A DNA stretch of 15,295 nt from Kiritimatiellia bacterium (GCA_017405115.1 JAFRBA010000105.1:1-15295), one strand, 5' to 3'; shown: positions 4,134 through 12,842, numbered from the stretch's first letter. The notes: generated by a model from the letters alone, not told the origin. Numbers and translations are program-made.

Positions 4134-6059
4134 ATGCAAACGACAACTATGAGAGTGTTGAAAACAGCATGCGCGGCATTTGTGATCGCCGCCGTTTCTG
4201 CTGTCGTCCATGCCGACGTCGTCGGAGAGAACCTGGACTTTGAGCGCGGCGGCGAAGGCTGGAGGCTGCCGCCCGCCTATTCCATCAAAAAGGGTGCTGG
4301 CATGAACGGAACGGCGGCGCTCGTGTACGAGAACGCCGATCCGAATCTGCCGTATGCGTTTCCCTCCCAAAAGATACGTCTCAAGCCAGGGCAGATATAC
4401 CGCTATTCCGCATGGATACGTACCGAGGGGCTGAAGTCTGCGACGGGGGGCGGCGCGAAGCTCGGTATTGAATACAGCGATGCAAACGGGCGGCATCTTG
4501 GAGGTACATACTCCAGGGAACTCAAGGGCAAGGAGGATTGGACGCGCATAGAGGGTGTCACAACTGCGATCAGCGGCAAGGCGGCAAGCATCAGTTTCAT
4601 ACCCTATTGCACGCGAGGCTGCGTCGGGAAGGCCTATTTCGACGACATTGAGATCGTCCCGTATGAAAAGCCCCCGGTCGGGCACATGCTTTCATCGGCG
4701 TACCGCAACATTGCCGCGACCGGGCGCGTGGAGTTCGTCGTCGGTCTTGCCGTGCCGGAGAAGTTCCGGCCAGGCGACCTGAAAGCGGAATTTTCCTTCG
4801 AGACGCAGAACGGCAACCGCAAGACGGCGCCTGCGCAAGAGTTTGTACGCGACATGGCGCGGTTTGCAGTCGATGTCGCCGAGATGAAGTCCGGCAAAAG
4901 CATCGTCGCATTCCGCCTCAAGGTGCCGGACGGCTCCGTCCTGGGCTCCGCCAAGCTTTCCTTCAACCGCGTCGCCAAGCTGCCGGGGCGCCGCGTGTGG
5001 ATAGACGAGCATCGGCGGACGATAGTGGACGGCAAGCCGTTTTTCCCCCTCGGCATGTACACGGGGAACGCCAACAGGCGCGCGGAATACGTCAAGGGGC
5101 CGTTCAACTGCGTAATGCCGTATCAGGCCCCCGACGCCGTCGGCATGGACTTCTACTGGAAGAACGGCGTCAGGGTGATCTATTCGGTGAAGGACGTCTA
5201 TGCGGGTGCAGGCAAGGCTCCCGTGTCCGTGACGAGCCAAGACGCGGCGGATTCGTACGTCCAGGCGAAGGTTGACGCGTTCAAGAACCATCCGGGTCTT
5301 CTCGCCTGGTACGTCAACGACGAACTCGTCGGCGACGGATGGTATGGCGCGCTCACGCACAGGCGTGACTTTCTGGAACAGGCCGACCCCGACCATCCGG
5401 CATGGGCGGTCGTCTACCAGCTCCAGTTCCTGCGCGAGCTTTCCCAGACGTTCGACATCATCGGCACCGACCCGTATCCCGTGCCTGACAAACCGCTGTC
5501 GATGGTGACAGAGTGGACGCGCCAGACCGACCGCGCATACTTCGCGCTGCGCCCAATGTGGCAGGTGCCGCAGGCGTTCGACTGGGGCGGATACAGGCCG
5601 GAGTGGCCAGGTACGCCGCAAAACAGGATGCCGACCGTCGAAGAGATGCGCTCGATGGCGTGGCAGTGCGTGGCGTCCGGCGCGAACGGCATAATCTTCT
5701 ATTCCTTCACCGCCATACAGAAGCAGACGCACGGCTTCCCGTTCGCAAAGGCGTGGGCCGACATCTGCAAGGTGGGCGAGGAGGTGCGCAGGTACATACC
5801 CGTGTTGCTGTCGGTCGAGCCCGCGCCGGAAGTGACGGGCGCGCCATCGAAGTGGGGCGTGCGCGTGTGGCGCAAGGGCGGCACGACGTGGCTGCTTGCC
5901 GTCAACGCGCAGGACAAGGCGGATTCCGCCGCGCTGACGCTTGGCGAGGACTTCGCGCGCGTCGCGGCGGAGTTTGGTCCGGCGACGGAAAAGGCCGGGC
6001 CGCGCACACTCAAGATTTCACTCGCGCCGAACGAACCGGCGCTTTACGTCATAAGGTAG
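4134..6059 (+). CDS. Secreted glycoside-hydrolase-like protein (N-terminal carbohydrate-binding-like module, TIM-barrel-like domain)
   Basis: 641 residues. A Sec signal peptide (VLKTACAAFVIAAVSAVVHA, cleavage near residue 27) is followed by a jelly-roll, CBM4/9-like region (~30-176: NLDFERGGEGW at the start, YFDDIEIVPY at the end), a beta-rich linker domain (~185-285) and a TIM-barrel-like domain from FFPLGMYT (303-310) to about 560. In that domain AWYVNDE (391-397) resembles the strand-4 motif that carries the acid/base Glu in clan GH-A, so E397 is the candidate. MRSMAWQCVASGANGIIFYSF (505-525) resembles the last barrel strand. No Glu is evident at the expected nucleophile strand (MWQVPQAF, 475-482). 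I cannot assign a family or substrate. It is the first gene of the operon, 27 bp before the next. M6 is an alternative start; M1 is kept as the first ATG after the promoter. Confidence 0.75.
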   Translation: MQTTTMRVLKTACAAFVIAAVSAVVHADVVGENLDFERGGEGWRLPPAYSIKKGAGMNGTAALVYENADPNLPYAFPSQKIRLKPGQIYRYSAWIRTEGLKSATGGGAKLGIEYSDANGRHLGGTYSRELKGKEDWTRIEGVTTAISGKAASISFIPYCTRGCVGKAYFDDIEIVPYEKPPVGHMLSSAYRNIAATGRVEFVVGLAVPEKFRPGDLKAEFSFETQNGNRKTAPAQEFVRDMARFAVDVAEMKSGKSIVAFRLKVPDGSVLGSAKLSFNRVAKLPGRRVWIDEHRRTIVDGKPFFPLGMYTGNANRRAEYVKGPFNCVMPYQAPDAVGMDFYWKNGVRVIYSVKDVYAGAGKAPVSVTSQDAADSYVQAKVDAFKNHPGLLAWYVNDELVGDGWYGALTHRRDFLEQADPDHPAWAVVYQLQFLRELSQTFDIIGTDPYPVPDKPLSMVTEWTRQTDRAYFALRPMWQVPQAFDWGGYRPEWPGTPQNRMPTVEEMRSMAWQCVASGANGIIFYSFTAIQKQTHGFPFAKAWADICKVGEEVRRYIPVLLSVEPAPEVTGAPSKWGVRVWRKGGTTWLLAVNAQDKADSAALTLGEDFARVAAEFGPATEKAGPRTLKISLAPNEPALYVIR

Positions 6060-6075
6060 AAAACGAAAACAAACA

Positions 6076-6081
6076 AGGAGG
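6076..6081 (+). promoter_or_regulatory. Strong Shine-Dalgarno site
   Basis: AGGAGG lies 5 nt before ATG 6087. It fixes the start of the LamG-like protein and contrasts with the absence of such sites at the promoter-proximal genes of this window. Confidence 0.85.
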
Positions 6082-6086
6082 ATCAC

Positions 6087-8750
6087 ATGAAGGCAGTCAT
6101 GTCAATCATATCCGCATTTGTCGTCGGCGCGGTGTTCGCCGAACAACCGGACAAGTGGGTGCGATACGTCGAATCAACGGGCAATCAAGCCATTGACACG
6201 GGCATCGAGGCCCGCCCCGGCACCAAGACCGAGGCGCACGTCGAATGGCTGGAGTTGGCAGACCATTCATTTGCCGGCGCACGGACGTCCGGAAGCGGCA
6301 ACGACAGGTATTACTTCTGCTACAGCGGCGGCAACGGCGTGATTTTGACCGGCCACGGACCGTATCAAAACGTCACAGCTTCCGGCTATACCTGTTTCTA
6401 TGAATTCAAGCGGCGCTACAGTGTCGTCAGCGAGTTCTCCGCCGAGACCTCCGATCATACGATGACGAATACCGTTTTCGTCGATGGGCGGAAACTGTAC
6501 ACCGCCGGCACCACCGCATTCAGCACAGGAAGCAGCATCGCCTTGTTCAGTTGCAGGACCGGTTCCTCTGCGCTCTCCGCCGGCTCCGGCTACAACTGCA
6601 AGGCGCGTTGCTACGGCTTCAAGATCTGGCAGGACGGCACTCTCGTGCGCGACTACATCCCTTGCATTAAGGATGGACGCGCCGGCCTTTACGATGACGT
6701 TTCCAAGACGATTTTCTATTCGGTCACTGGCACCGATCTTGTATGCGACGAGGATAGCTGCGTGCCGGACGAATTCATAGACTACGTGGAAGCGCACGGC
6801 GACGCGTACATCGACACCGGTATTATCGGGCGTTCTGGTACGGATGCCGAGTTCAAGATGAGGTGGTTGGAGGAAATGACGCAGAAAAACAAGGAGGCTT
6901 CCATCCTCGGCTCTCGCGGAGAAGGCGACACGCGCTTTTTCATGTGGTTCTTTGGCAATAGATCCATCGCATTCGGACATGGGACTTTCCGCTACATAGA
7001 CAAAACCGACCCGTCAAGGTACATGCGCTATGGCATATCGTCCGGGTCTGAGGCCTATGACGGCGGAAAAGTCATCGTCTATCAGTCACGCGATTACGTG
7101 GTTTCAAACAGTTTTGCGGTCGGCAGACTGCAAATAAAGTATGACGCCGTGGAAGGCGGCGAAATGACGACGCTGCTCGACTGCACAAGCGACACTTCCA
7201 ATGTCAATTCCGGCTATCCGCTATACATCTTTGCAGCAAACGTGGAAGGAGAAGCCCAGTTCAAGGCGAACGCGCGGCTCTACTACATGAAGATCATGCA
7301 GGATGGCGAACTCGTGCGCGACTTGCGCCCTTGTCTCAAGAATGGAGAGCCGGGTCTTTACGATGCCGTCTCGGGGCGCATCTTCTTTGCCGCCCAGGGC
7401 AGGCTTCTCGCGCCGCCGCGCATAACGAAGATCAGGAAGAAGCAAAACGTCACGTTTGTGGAGTATATCGCGTCCGACGGCTATACGACGCTCGACACCG
7501 GGGTGCGTGCGAAAAGCGGCACTCGCGCCGCCGGCGAGTTCAGCTGGGTACAGCTGCGAAACGGCGGCGAGGAAAAGCATAATTATGTAGAAGATGCCGT
7601 CAATCGCGATGAACGCGCCTACCTCGCCGCTGCCGACACCAACGCGAGAGGCGGCACCTACTTCTACATGGTGCATGCCGGAAACCAGAAACTTTGGGTA
7701 GGCCACGCCGGTTCGGGTGGCTATCCTACGATGGATGCAATGTCCGCGGGGACGAAATATGCTTTCGACGTGACGCTTGCGGATGGCACGCAGACCTTCT
7801 CTCTGGATGGAGCAAACATCTACAGCGGCACGGCGGCAGGCAGCGTTGACACAGGCGTCAACCTCATGCTGTTCAGCGGGATAGGGCGTTTCCATTCGGC
7901 GGCGCGCTGCTACGGCCTCAAGCTCTGGCAGGGCGATCCGGATGGCTCCAGCATGCAGCTCGTGCGCGACTTCAAGCCGTGCATCGTCGATGGCAAGGCG
8001 ATGCTCTACGACGAAATCTCCAAAAGCGTGTTCAAGCCGTCCCCAGACATCCCGGCAAGCGGGAACACCGGCAATATCGTCCTTACGGGCGAAGAAAAGC
8101 CCGCCGCATACGTTGAGTATGTGGAGTCCGACGGAACGATATTCGTCGATACTGGCATAACCGGCAAGTCCGGCACGGCTGCAGACATGGAAATGGCGTT
8201 TCTGGCGAAAGCCGATACCGGCTTCCTCGAATCGCGCACGAGCACTGTTCGCTACTATCTCCTGCACAACGGCGCGGGCTATGCGATGGTAGGCTGGTCC
8301 GACTGGTATTATGTTCCGGCTTCTGAAGGTGGCATGACGAAAACCGCATCGTTTGCGATGACGCTCGGGCAGAAATACCATGTGGAATCGTCGCTCGCTA
8401 CAGGTTCACAGACCGTCAGGATAGACGGCACTTTGCTGCTAAACGACACCAAGACGGACAATATCGACACCGGGTGCAATCTGCACATATTCGCATGCGA
8501 CCAGAATGGCGCGCCGACATACGCGAGCAAGTCGCGGCTTTACTGGCTGAAACTGTACCAGGACGGCAACCTCGTGCGCGACTTCAAGCCGGTGCGTCTC
8601 AATAACGGGCTGGTCGTGCTGTGGGATTTCAAGGAGGGGAAAGCCTATCCGGCGCAGTCCACTGCGTCACCGTACGACTATACGTTCTTCAGCAAGGTCG
8701 GGCCAGAGGGCGACGCTATCGTTCCGGGACTGATGATCTTCATCCGGTAG
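6087..8750 (+). CDS. Secreted protein of four tandem LamG/concanavalin-like units
   Basis: 887 residues. The signal peptide MKAVMSIISAFVVGAVFA is cleaved near residue 18. The rest is four divergent units of about 200 residues at ~25-219, 230-441, 456-654 and 674-868. Each opens with a version of VEYVES-G-IDTGI (VRYVESTGNQAIDTGI, IDYVEAHGDAYIDTGI, VEYIASDGYTTLDTGV, VEYVESDGTIFVDTGI). Each closes with an aromatic strand plus LVRDF-P (WQDGTLVRDYIPC, MQDGELVRDLRPC, SMQLVRDFKPC, YQDGNLVRDFKPV). After that, units 1-3 read DG-GLYDDVSKTIFY-like and unit 4 reads LWDFKEGKAY. Such units are common in secreted proteins of Verrucomicrobiota and Lentisphaerae and are taken as binding or adhesion modules; ligand unknown. 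No anchor, PEP-CTERM or transmembrane segment is seen at the C-terminus. It is likely a binding partner of the enzymes encoded on either side. Confidence 0.8.
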   Translation: MKAVMSIISAFVVGAVFAEQPDKWVRYVESTGNQAIDTGIEARPGTKTEAHVEWLELADHSFAGARTSGSGNDRYYFCYSGGNGVILTGHGPYQNVTASGYTCFYEFKRRYSVVSEFSAETSDHTMTNTVFVDGRKLYTAGTTAFSTGSSIALFSCRTGSSALSAGSGYNCKARCYGFKIWQDGTLVRDYIPCIKDGRAGLYDDVSKTIFYSVTGTDLVCDEDSCVPDEFIDYVEAHGDAYIDTGIIGRSGTDAEFKMRWLEEMTQKNKEASILGSRGEGDTRFFMWFFGNRSIAFGHGTFRYIDKTDPSRYMRYGISSGSEAYDGGKVIVYQSRDYVVSNSFAVGRLQIKYDAVEGGEMTTLLDCTSDTSNVNSGYPLYIFAANVEGEAQFKANARLYYMKIMQDGELVRDLRPCLKNGEPGLYDAVSGRIFFAAQGRLLAPPRITKIRKKQNVTFVEYIASDGYTTLDTGVRAKSGTRAAGEFSWVQLRNGGEEKHNYVEDAVNRDERAYLAAADTNARGGTYFYMVHAGNQKLWVGHAGSGGYPTMDAMSAGTKYAFDVTLADGTQTFSLDGANIYSGTAAGSVDTGVNLMLFSGIGRFHSAARCYGLKLWQGDPDGSSMQLVRDFKPCIVDGKAMLYDEISKSVFKPSPDIPASGNTGNIVLTGEEKPAAYVEYVESDGTIFVDTGITGKSGTAADMEMAFLAKADTGFLESRTSTVRYYLLHNGAGYAMVGWSDWYYVPASEGGMTKTASFAMTLGQKYHVESSLATGSQTVRIDGTLLLNDTKTDNIDTGCNLHIFACDQNGAPTYASKSRLYWLKLYQDGNLVRDFKPVRLNNGLVVLWDFKEGKAYPAQSTASPYDYTFFSKVGPEGDAIVPGLMIFIR
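6159..8690 (+). repeat. Four tandem protein-level repeats (LamG-like units)
   Basis: The unit boundaries in DNA are roughly 6159-6743, 6774-7409, 7452-8048 and 8106-8690. They are diverged in sequence, so this is an old duplication recognisable from the protein rather than from DNA identity. Unit 4 has lost the RDF-P-C cysteine and the GLYD motif. Confidence 0.75.
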
Positions 8751-8752
8751 AC

Positions 8753-8762
8753 GGAAAGGGGG
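8753..8762 (+). promoter_or_regulatory. Shine-Dalgarno region that supports a TTG start
   Basis: GGAAAGGGGG ends 5 nt before TTG 8768, directly after the stop of the previous gene. There is no ATG or GTG in frame between that stop and the twin-arginine signal peptide. Confidence 0.6.
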
Positions 8763-8767
8763 TTGAG

Positions 8768-9730
8768 TTGAACCTCGACAGGCGTTCATTTATCGGGCTG
8801 GGGCTCTCGGCGTTCGCGGGCGGCGCGTTCGGGCGTGCGGCGTTTGCCGCGCTTCCCGAGGGCTACGAGGCGGCAAGCGACTTCAGCCCGACGCCGCTTG
8901 AAATCGACGTCGGCGCGAAGAAGCCGTTCCGTGCGCTTCACTTCTCCGACTCCCACCTCAACTTCATGAGTGCGGCGGAGCAGGTGAGCGAAGGGGCGAA
9001 GCGCGCGTTCAAGAACCGCGTACCGGTGTTCCCGCAGTCGCTCGTGAACTTCCAGGCGTCCGTTGACTATGCGCGGCGCAACAGTCTGCTGATGCTGCAC
9101 ACGGGCGATCTCGTGGACTACGAAAGCGAGGCGAACTACGCCATATCCGGACGCACGCTTGGCAAGATGGCGGACTTCCACTTCGCTATAGGCAACCACG
9201 AATACTGGAATCCGAAGGGAGGCAAGACACGCGGCGAGATACGCGCACGCGTGCAGAAAGCCTTTGCGAACGACGTGCAGGTCGCTTCGCGCGTGGTGAA
9301 CGGCGTTAACTTCGTCGCGTTCGACGATGCGAACAACAACATCTCCGAAGACGTCTGCCGCCGCGTCAAGGCGGAATTCGGCAAGGGACTTCCGGTGGTG
9401 CTGATGATGCATGTTCCGTTCTACACGCCAGCGATGTTCACGTGGTCGTTCGAGACGCTCGGCTGCGGTACGAAGTACGGTACGGCGGACATCGCGGGCG
9501 TCCCTGCCGAGATCGTGCGCTCGAAGTACAGGGCGAACCAGATTGACTACAACGTCCCGCGCCCGCCGACGTTGGAGCTGATGGCGTTCCTTAAGGAGCA
9601 GCGGACGCTCAAGGCGATTCTGTGCGGGCACATGCACACGGCGTTCAGCGACCGCTTTTCGGACACGGCGACGCAATATATAGTAGGCGGCAACTTCAAG
9701 GGCGAAGCATACGAGATAGTCTTCAAATGA
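8768..9730 (+). CDS. Tat-exported calcineurin-like metallophosphoesterase
   Basis: 320 residues from TTG 8768. A twin-arginine signal peptide opens the protein (LDRRSFIGLGLSAFAGGAFG, R5-R6, cleavage near AFA-ALP about residue 28). All five metallophosphoesterase blocks are present in order: D61-H63 (HFSDSHL), G113-D114 (HTGDLVD), N143-H144 (IGNHEYW), H215 (MMHVPF) and H288/H290 (CGHMHT). These coordinate the dinuclear metal site of phosphomonoesterases and phosphodiesterases. Tat export suggests that the protein folds, probably with its metals, before crossing the membrane. The gene begins 17 nt after the previous stop and overlaps the GH2 gene by 4 nt (ATGA), so it is part of the operon. The substrate is unknown; a phosphate-bearing glycan is a guess from context. 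A longer upstream start would run back into the LamG gene and lose the N-terminal signal. Confidence 0.88.
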   Translation: MNLDRRSFIGLGLSAFAGGAFGRAAFAALPEGYEAASDFSPTPLEIDVGAKKPFRALHFSDSHLNFMSAAEQVSEGAKRAFKNRVPVFPQSLVNFQASVDYARRNSLLMLHTGDLVDYESEANYAISGRTLGKMADFHFAIGNHEYWNPKGGKTRGEIRARVQKAFANDVQVASRVVNGVNFVAFDDANNNISEDVCRRVKAEFGKGLPVVLMMHVPFYTPAMFTWSFETLGCGTKYGTADIAGVPAEIVRSKYRANQIDYNVPRPPTLELMAFLKEQRTLKAILCGHMHTAFSDRFSDTATQYIVGGNFKGEAYEIVFK

Positions 9731-12714
9731 GATCGGTGGTTGTTCTATGGGCGGCTGCGCTCATTCTTTCGGCGGGCGCAGATGTGACGCTCTCCGGGAC
9801 GTGGCGTGTCGAGGGCGACGGAATCGCCGGCGAGGCGAAGTTGCCGGGGGCTCTGGCGGAGGCGCACTTGGGAAAGCGCTGGACTGTACACGACTTCGAG
9901 ACGACGATGGACTTGCCGCAGTCCGAGGCGCTCGTGCAGGAATGGCAGTACGTCGGCAAGGCGACATGGACCCGTTCCGTCGAGTTGTCCGCGGCGGACT
10001 GCGAGCATCCGATGGAGCTTTTCCTCGAGCGCGTGATGTGGGCGAGCGAGGCGTTCTGGGACGGGGAGGCGATGGCGAGCGGTGCGGCCGGAGTCCGCGC
10101 AATGCCATGCGACGGCCACGCGGGACGCGTGACCATACCGTGCGATTCGCTTGCGACGCCGCATGTCTACGCGGTGCCGAAGGAACTGCTGACGCCGGGA
10201 AGGCATGCGCTGAAAATTGTCGTAGACAACTCGTGCCGCTACAACTTCTCGCGGCAGTCGCACGCCTACGGGCCGAACATGCAGGCCGTGTGGAACGGCG
10301 TTCTCGGGCGCATCGAGCTCCGCCGGGCCCATCCTCTGCGCCATGCCCGCGTGTTCGCGTCCGCACCGTCTGGAGGGAAGCTGGAGATCGAGACGTCGGC
10401 CGATGTGGCGGACCTGGAAATTGAAGGGCTCAAGACGTCCGGCTGGGAGAGGCGAGGCGCACGCATCGTCGTCTCGCTTGCCGAGGAGCCTGTGTACTGG
10501 AACGAGTTCCATCCCGCGCTCTACACGCTGCGTCTGAAGGCGAAGGACGGCTTTGAACACAGTGTCCGCTTCGGCTTCCGCACTGTCGGCACGAAAGGCC
10601 ATCTGCTTACGCTGAACGGCGTCGCGATCTTCACCCGCGGCAACGTGGAGAACGCCAACTTCGCGAAGGACGGCGTGCCGTGGATGGAGAAGGGCGAGTG
10701 GCTCCGCGTGTTCAGGATGCTGAAGGACGAGGACGGCGTGAACGCCGTCAGGTTCCACACGTGGTGCCCGCCGGAGGCGGCGTTCGCCGCGGCGGACGAG
10801 CTGGGGGTGATACTTCACCCGGAGGCTGGGGTCTGGACCGACGGGTGGATGAGCGAGGGAGACGAGGTCGGCAACGGCAAGCCGGTCGACGGATTCGTCC
10901 GCCGCGAGATGAAGGCAATCGCCGACGCCTATGGCAACTCGCCGTCGTTCTTCTCCCTTTCAATCGGCAACGAACTCGGCAATTCCAACTTCGAGACGAT
11001 GGGGAAGTGGGTCGATGAGCACAAGAAGTACGACCCGCGCGCCCTGTGCTATGCTTCGTCCGCACGCACGCTCACTTCTGCGGACGACTTCTCGCTTTCG
11101 CATGTAGTGCCTGGCAAGGGGCTCGCCCGCGAGAAGCTCTTTCCGCATACCGACTGGGACTACGAGGACATCTACTCCGCGGCGAAGATTCCGACCGTCG
11201 CCCACGAGATCGGGCAGTGGCCGGTCTATCCGATATGGGATGAGCTGCTCTCGCCGTTCACGGGCACAATGCGTCCGTGGAACCTGACTCGCCACCGCGA
11301 CACCGCCGCCAAGAAGAACGCGCTGCGGTTCCAGGAGGAATACCATGTCGCATCGGCGAAGCTGAACAGGCTCATCTACAAGGAGGAGGTCGAGAGCTTC
11401 CTCAGGACGCCGTCCTGCGCGGGGCTTCAGCTTCTTGAGGTTCAGGACTACACCGGACAGGCCGAGGCGCTCGTCGGGTGGCGCGATCCGTTCTATGGGC
11501 TAAAGACCGGTTTCAAAGGCATGCCCAGCTTCTCGAACGTGTGGGGGCCGGTATGTTTCCTCGCCCGCTTCCCGCGTTTCGCCTACGTCGTCGGCGAGAC
11601 GTACCGCGCCAAGCTGCAGATTCGCAACCTGACGGAAAAGCCATTGGAGGCCGGAACTGCGTTTCCCTATGAACTTGCCGGCGTGAAGGACGAGGTAAAG
11701 CTTGCCGAGGCGATTCCGCCCGGCGAAGTCAAGACAGTCGCGGTTGTCGAATGTCCATTGTCCGATGTCATGGTTCGCTCGCGTCAGACGCTTAGGTTCG
11801 GGTGCAACGAATGGAACTTCTGGGTGTATCCGCGAGAAGGGCGCTGCGCGTTGCCGATGGGCGCAGTGGAGACGGACGACGTGGCGGCGATGAAGTCCGC
11901 GCTCGGGGAGGGGAAGACGGTCCTTTACTCCGGCCCGAGCTTCAAGTCGGCGAAAGGCCAGTTCAAGAGCGTCTACTGGAGCGCGCGCTGGTTTCCCGTC
12001 GCGAACACGACGGCGGCGGCGCTTGGAACGTGGTTCGACGTGAAGCATCCGGCGTTCGCCGGGTTTGTGACGGACGACTTCACGGACTGGCAGTGGTACT
12101 CTCTCTCGCAGGGCGCTACGGTTCATGCGCTCAGGGGGATGCCCGAGGAGTTCCGTCCGATAGCGCTTTCGGTGAACGACTTCCACTTCTCCGACTTCAC
12201 GGCGACGATGTTCGAGGTGCTTGTCGGGAAGGGCCGGCTTTTCGTCTGCGGCTACGACCTTTCCGCCGGCACGCCGGAGGCGAACCGCCTCAGGGCCAGC
12301 GTCTGTGCGTATCTTGCCGCGCTGCCCGCGCCCGGAACGGTGCGGATGCCGGAGAGCTGGCTTGCCGAAGAGTTCGACGCCGTGAAGCCGCCGGACCTTT
12401 CGGGGGCTGTGTATGACGTTTCTACGAACTGGACCGGGCGGGCGTTCGCGATGACGATACGCGGCGTACCCCCGACGACGGGTGACGTGCGCATCGATTT
12501 CCACCAGCCCGAAGGCGGCCTCACTTCAGCGAGGGGTCTTCTCGAAGGCCGCGTGTTCGAGGTGCCGTTCACGGAAAAGGTCGGCGCGAAGACGCATGTC
12601 ATGCTACCGGTCATCCGCGAAGACTTCCTTGACGGGCGGATGGAGCTGAACGTGAATCTCATGACCGGTTCCGCGCTTGCGATCGACAGGATCCGCATAA
12701 TCCCGAAGAAGTGA
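9727..12714 (+). CDS. Secreted glycoside hydrolase family 2-type enzyme
   Basis: 995 residues, starting at an ATG that overlaps the previous stop (ATGA), so translation is probably coupled. The signal peptide MRSVVVLWAAALILSAGA is followed by a GH2 sugar-binding jelly-roll (~20-200), an immunoglobulin-like domain (~200-290) and a TIM barrel (~290-590). SIGNELGN (412-419) carries the acid/base E416 and AHEIGQW (492-498) carries E494, the candidate nucleophile, so both GH2 catalytic glutamates are present. Residues ~610-1000 are an extra region: a beta-sandwich stretch, then a Rossmann-like segment (~713-865, VLYSGPSFK through GRLFVCGYDLS) similar to the glutamine-amidotransferase-like or trimerisation domain of some beta-galactosidases, and a final beta domain. 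Beta-galactosidase, beta-glucuronidase and beta-mannosidase activities all occur in GH2 and cannot be separated here. Last gene of the operon. Confidence 0.88.
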   Translation: MRSVVVLWAAALILSAGADVTLSGTWRVEGDGIAGEAKLPGALAEAHLGKRWTVHDFETTMDLPQSEALVQEWQYVGKATWTRSVELSAADCEHPMELFLERVMWASEAFWDGEAMASGAAGVRAMPCDGHAGRVTIPCDSLATPHVYAVPKELLTPGRHALKIVVDNSCRYNFSRQSHAYGPNMQAVWNGVLGRIELRRAHPLRHARVFASAPSGGKLEIETSADVADLEIEGLKTSGWERRGARIVVSLAEEPVYWNEFHPALYTLRLKAKDGFEHSVRFGFRTVGTKGHLLTLNGVAIFTRGNVENANFAKDGVPWMEKGEWLRVFRMLKDEDGVNAVRFHTWCPPEAAFAAADELGVILHPEAGVWTDGWMSEGDEVGNGKPVDGFVRREMKAIADAYGNSPSFFSLSIGNELGNSNFETMGKWVDEHKKYDPRALCYASSARTLTSADDFSLSHVVPGKGLAREKLFPHTDWDYEDIYSAAKIPTVAHEIGQWPVYPIWDELLSPFTGTMRPWNLTRHRDTAAKKNALRFQEEYHVASAKLNRLIYKEEVESFLRTPSCAGLQLLEVQDYTGQAEALVGWRDPFYGLKTGFKGMPSFSNVWGPVCFLARFPRFAYVVGETYRAKLQIRNLTEKPLEAGTAFPYELAGVKDEVKLAEAIPPGEVKTVAVVECPLSDVMVRSRQTLRFGCNEWNFWVYPREGRCALPMGAVETDDVAAMKSALGEGKTVLYSGPSFKSAKGQFKSVYWSARWFPVANTTAAALGTWFDVKHPAFAGFVTDDFTDWQWYSLSQGATVHALRGMPEEFRPIALSVNDFHFSDFTATMFEVLVGKGRLFVCGYDLSAGTPEANRLRASVCAYLAALPAPGTVRMPESWLAEEFDAVKPPDLSGAVYDVSTNWTGRAFAMTIRGVPPTTGDVRIDFHQPEGGLTSARGLLEGRVFEVPFTEKVGAKTHVMLPVIREDFLDGRMELNVNLMTGSALAIDRIRIIPKK

Positions 12715-12806
12715 CGGGAGCAACAAGAGAATGCGATGGTGCAAATTCGGTCTCGCCTGCACGTCGGTCCGTCCATGTAGCGCCGGATGTGGACTGAGTG
12801 ATGGCA
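12715..12806. other. Spacer after the exported operon
   Basis: No gene and no convincing intrinsic terminator is seen. GTCCATG (12771-12777) and CATGGAC (12805-12811) form a 7-bp inverted repeat with a 27-nt gap; the right arm overlaps the -35 of the next promoter and may be an operator. Confidence 0.4.
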
Positions 12807-12836
12807 TGGACATAGGCAGATAAAGTGTGATATAAT
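12807..12836 (+). promoter_or_regulatory. Promoter of the toxin-antitoxin pair
   Basis: TGGACA (12807-12812) and TATAAT (12831-12836) are separated by 18 nt. The predicted start lies at about 12843, on an ATG that opens an 8-codon ORF, 23 nt upstream of the antitoxin ATG. Confidence 0.65.
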
Positions 12837-12842
12837 ACGTGC

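Noticed and set aside
4014..4685. Extension of the regulator frame upstream to 4685 on the minus strand
   Set aside because: It would run through the regulator's own promoter and antisense to the signal-peptide region of the glycosidase-like gene; it is a shadow frame.
8621..8767. Phosphoesterase start at ATG 8621
   Set aside because: It lies within the LamG gene, would bury the twin-arginine signal 50 residues inside and has no ribosome-binding site.
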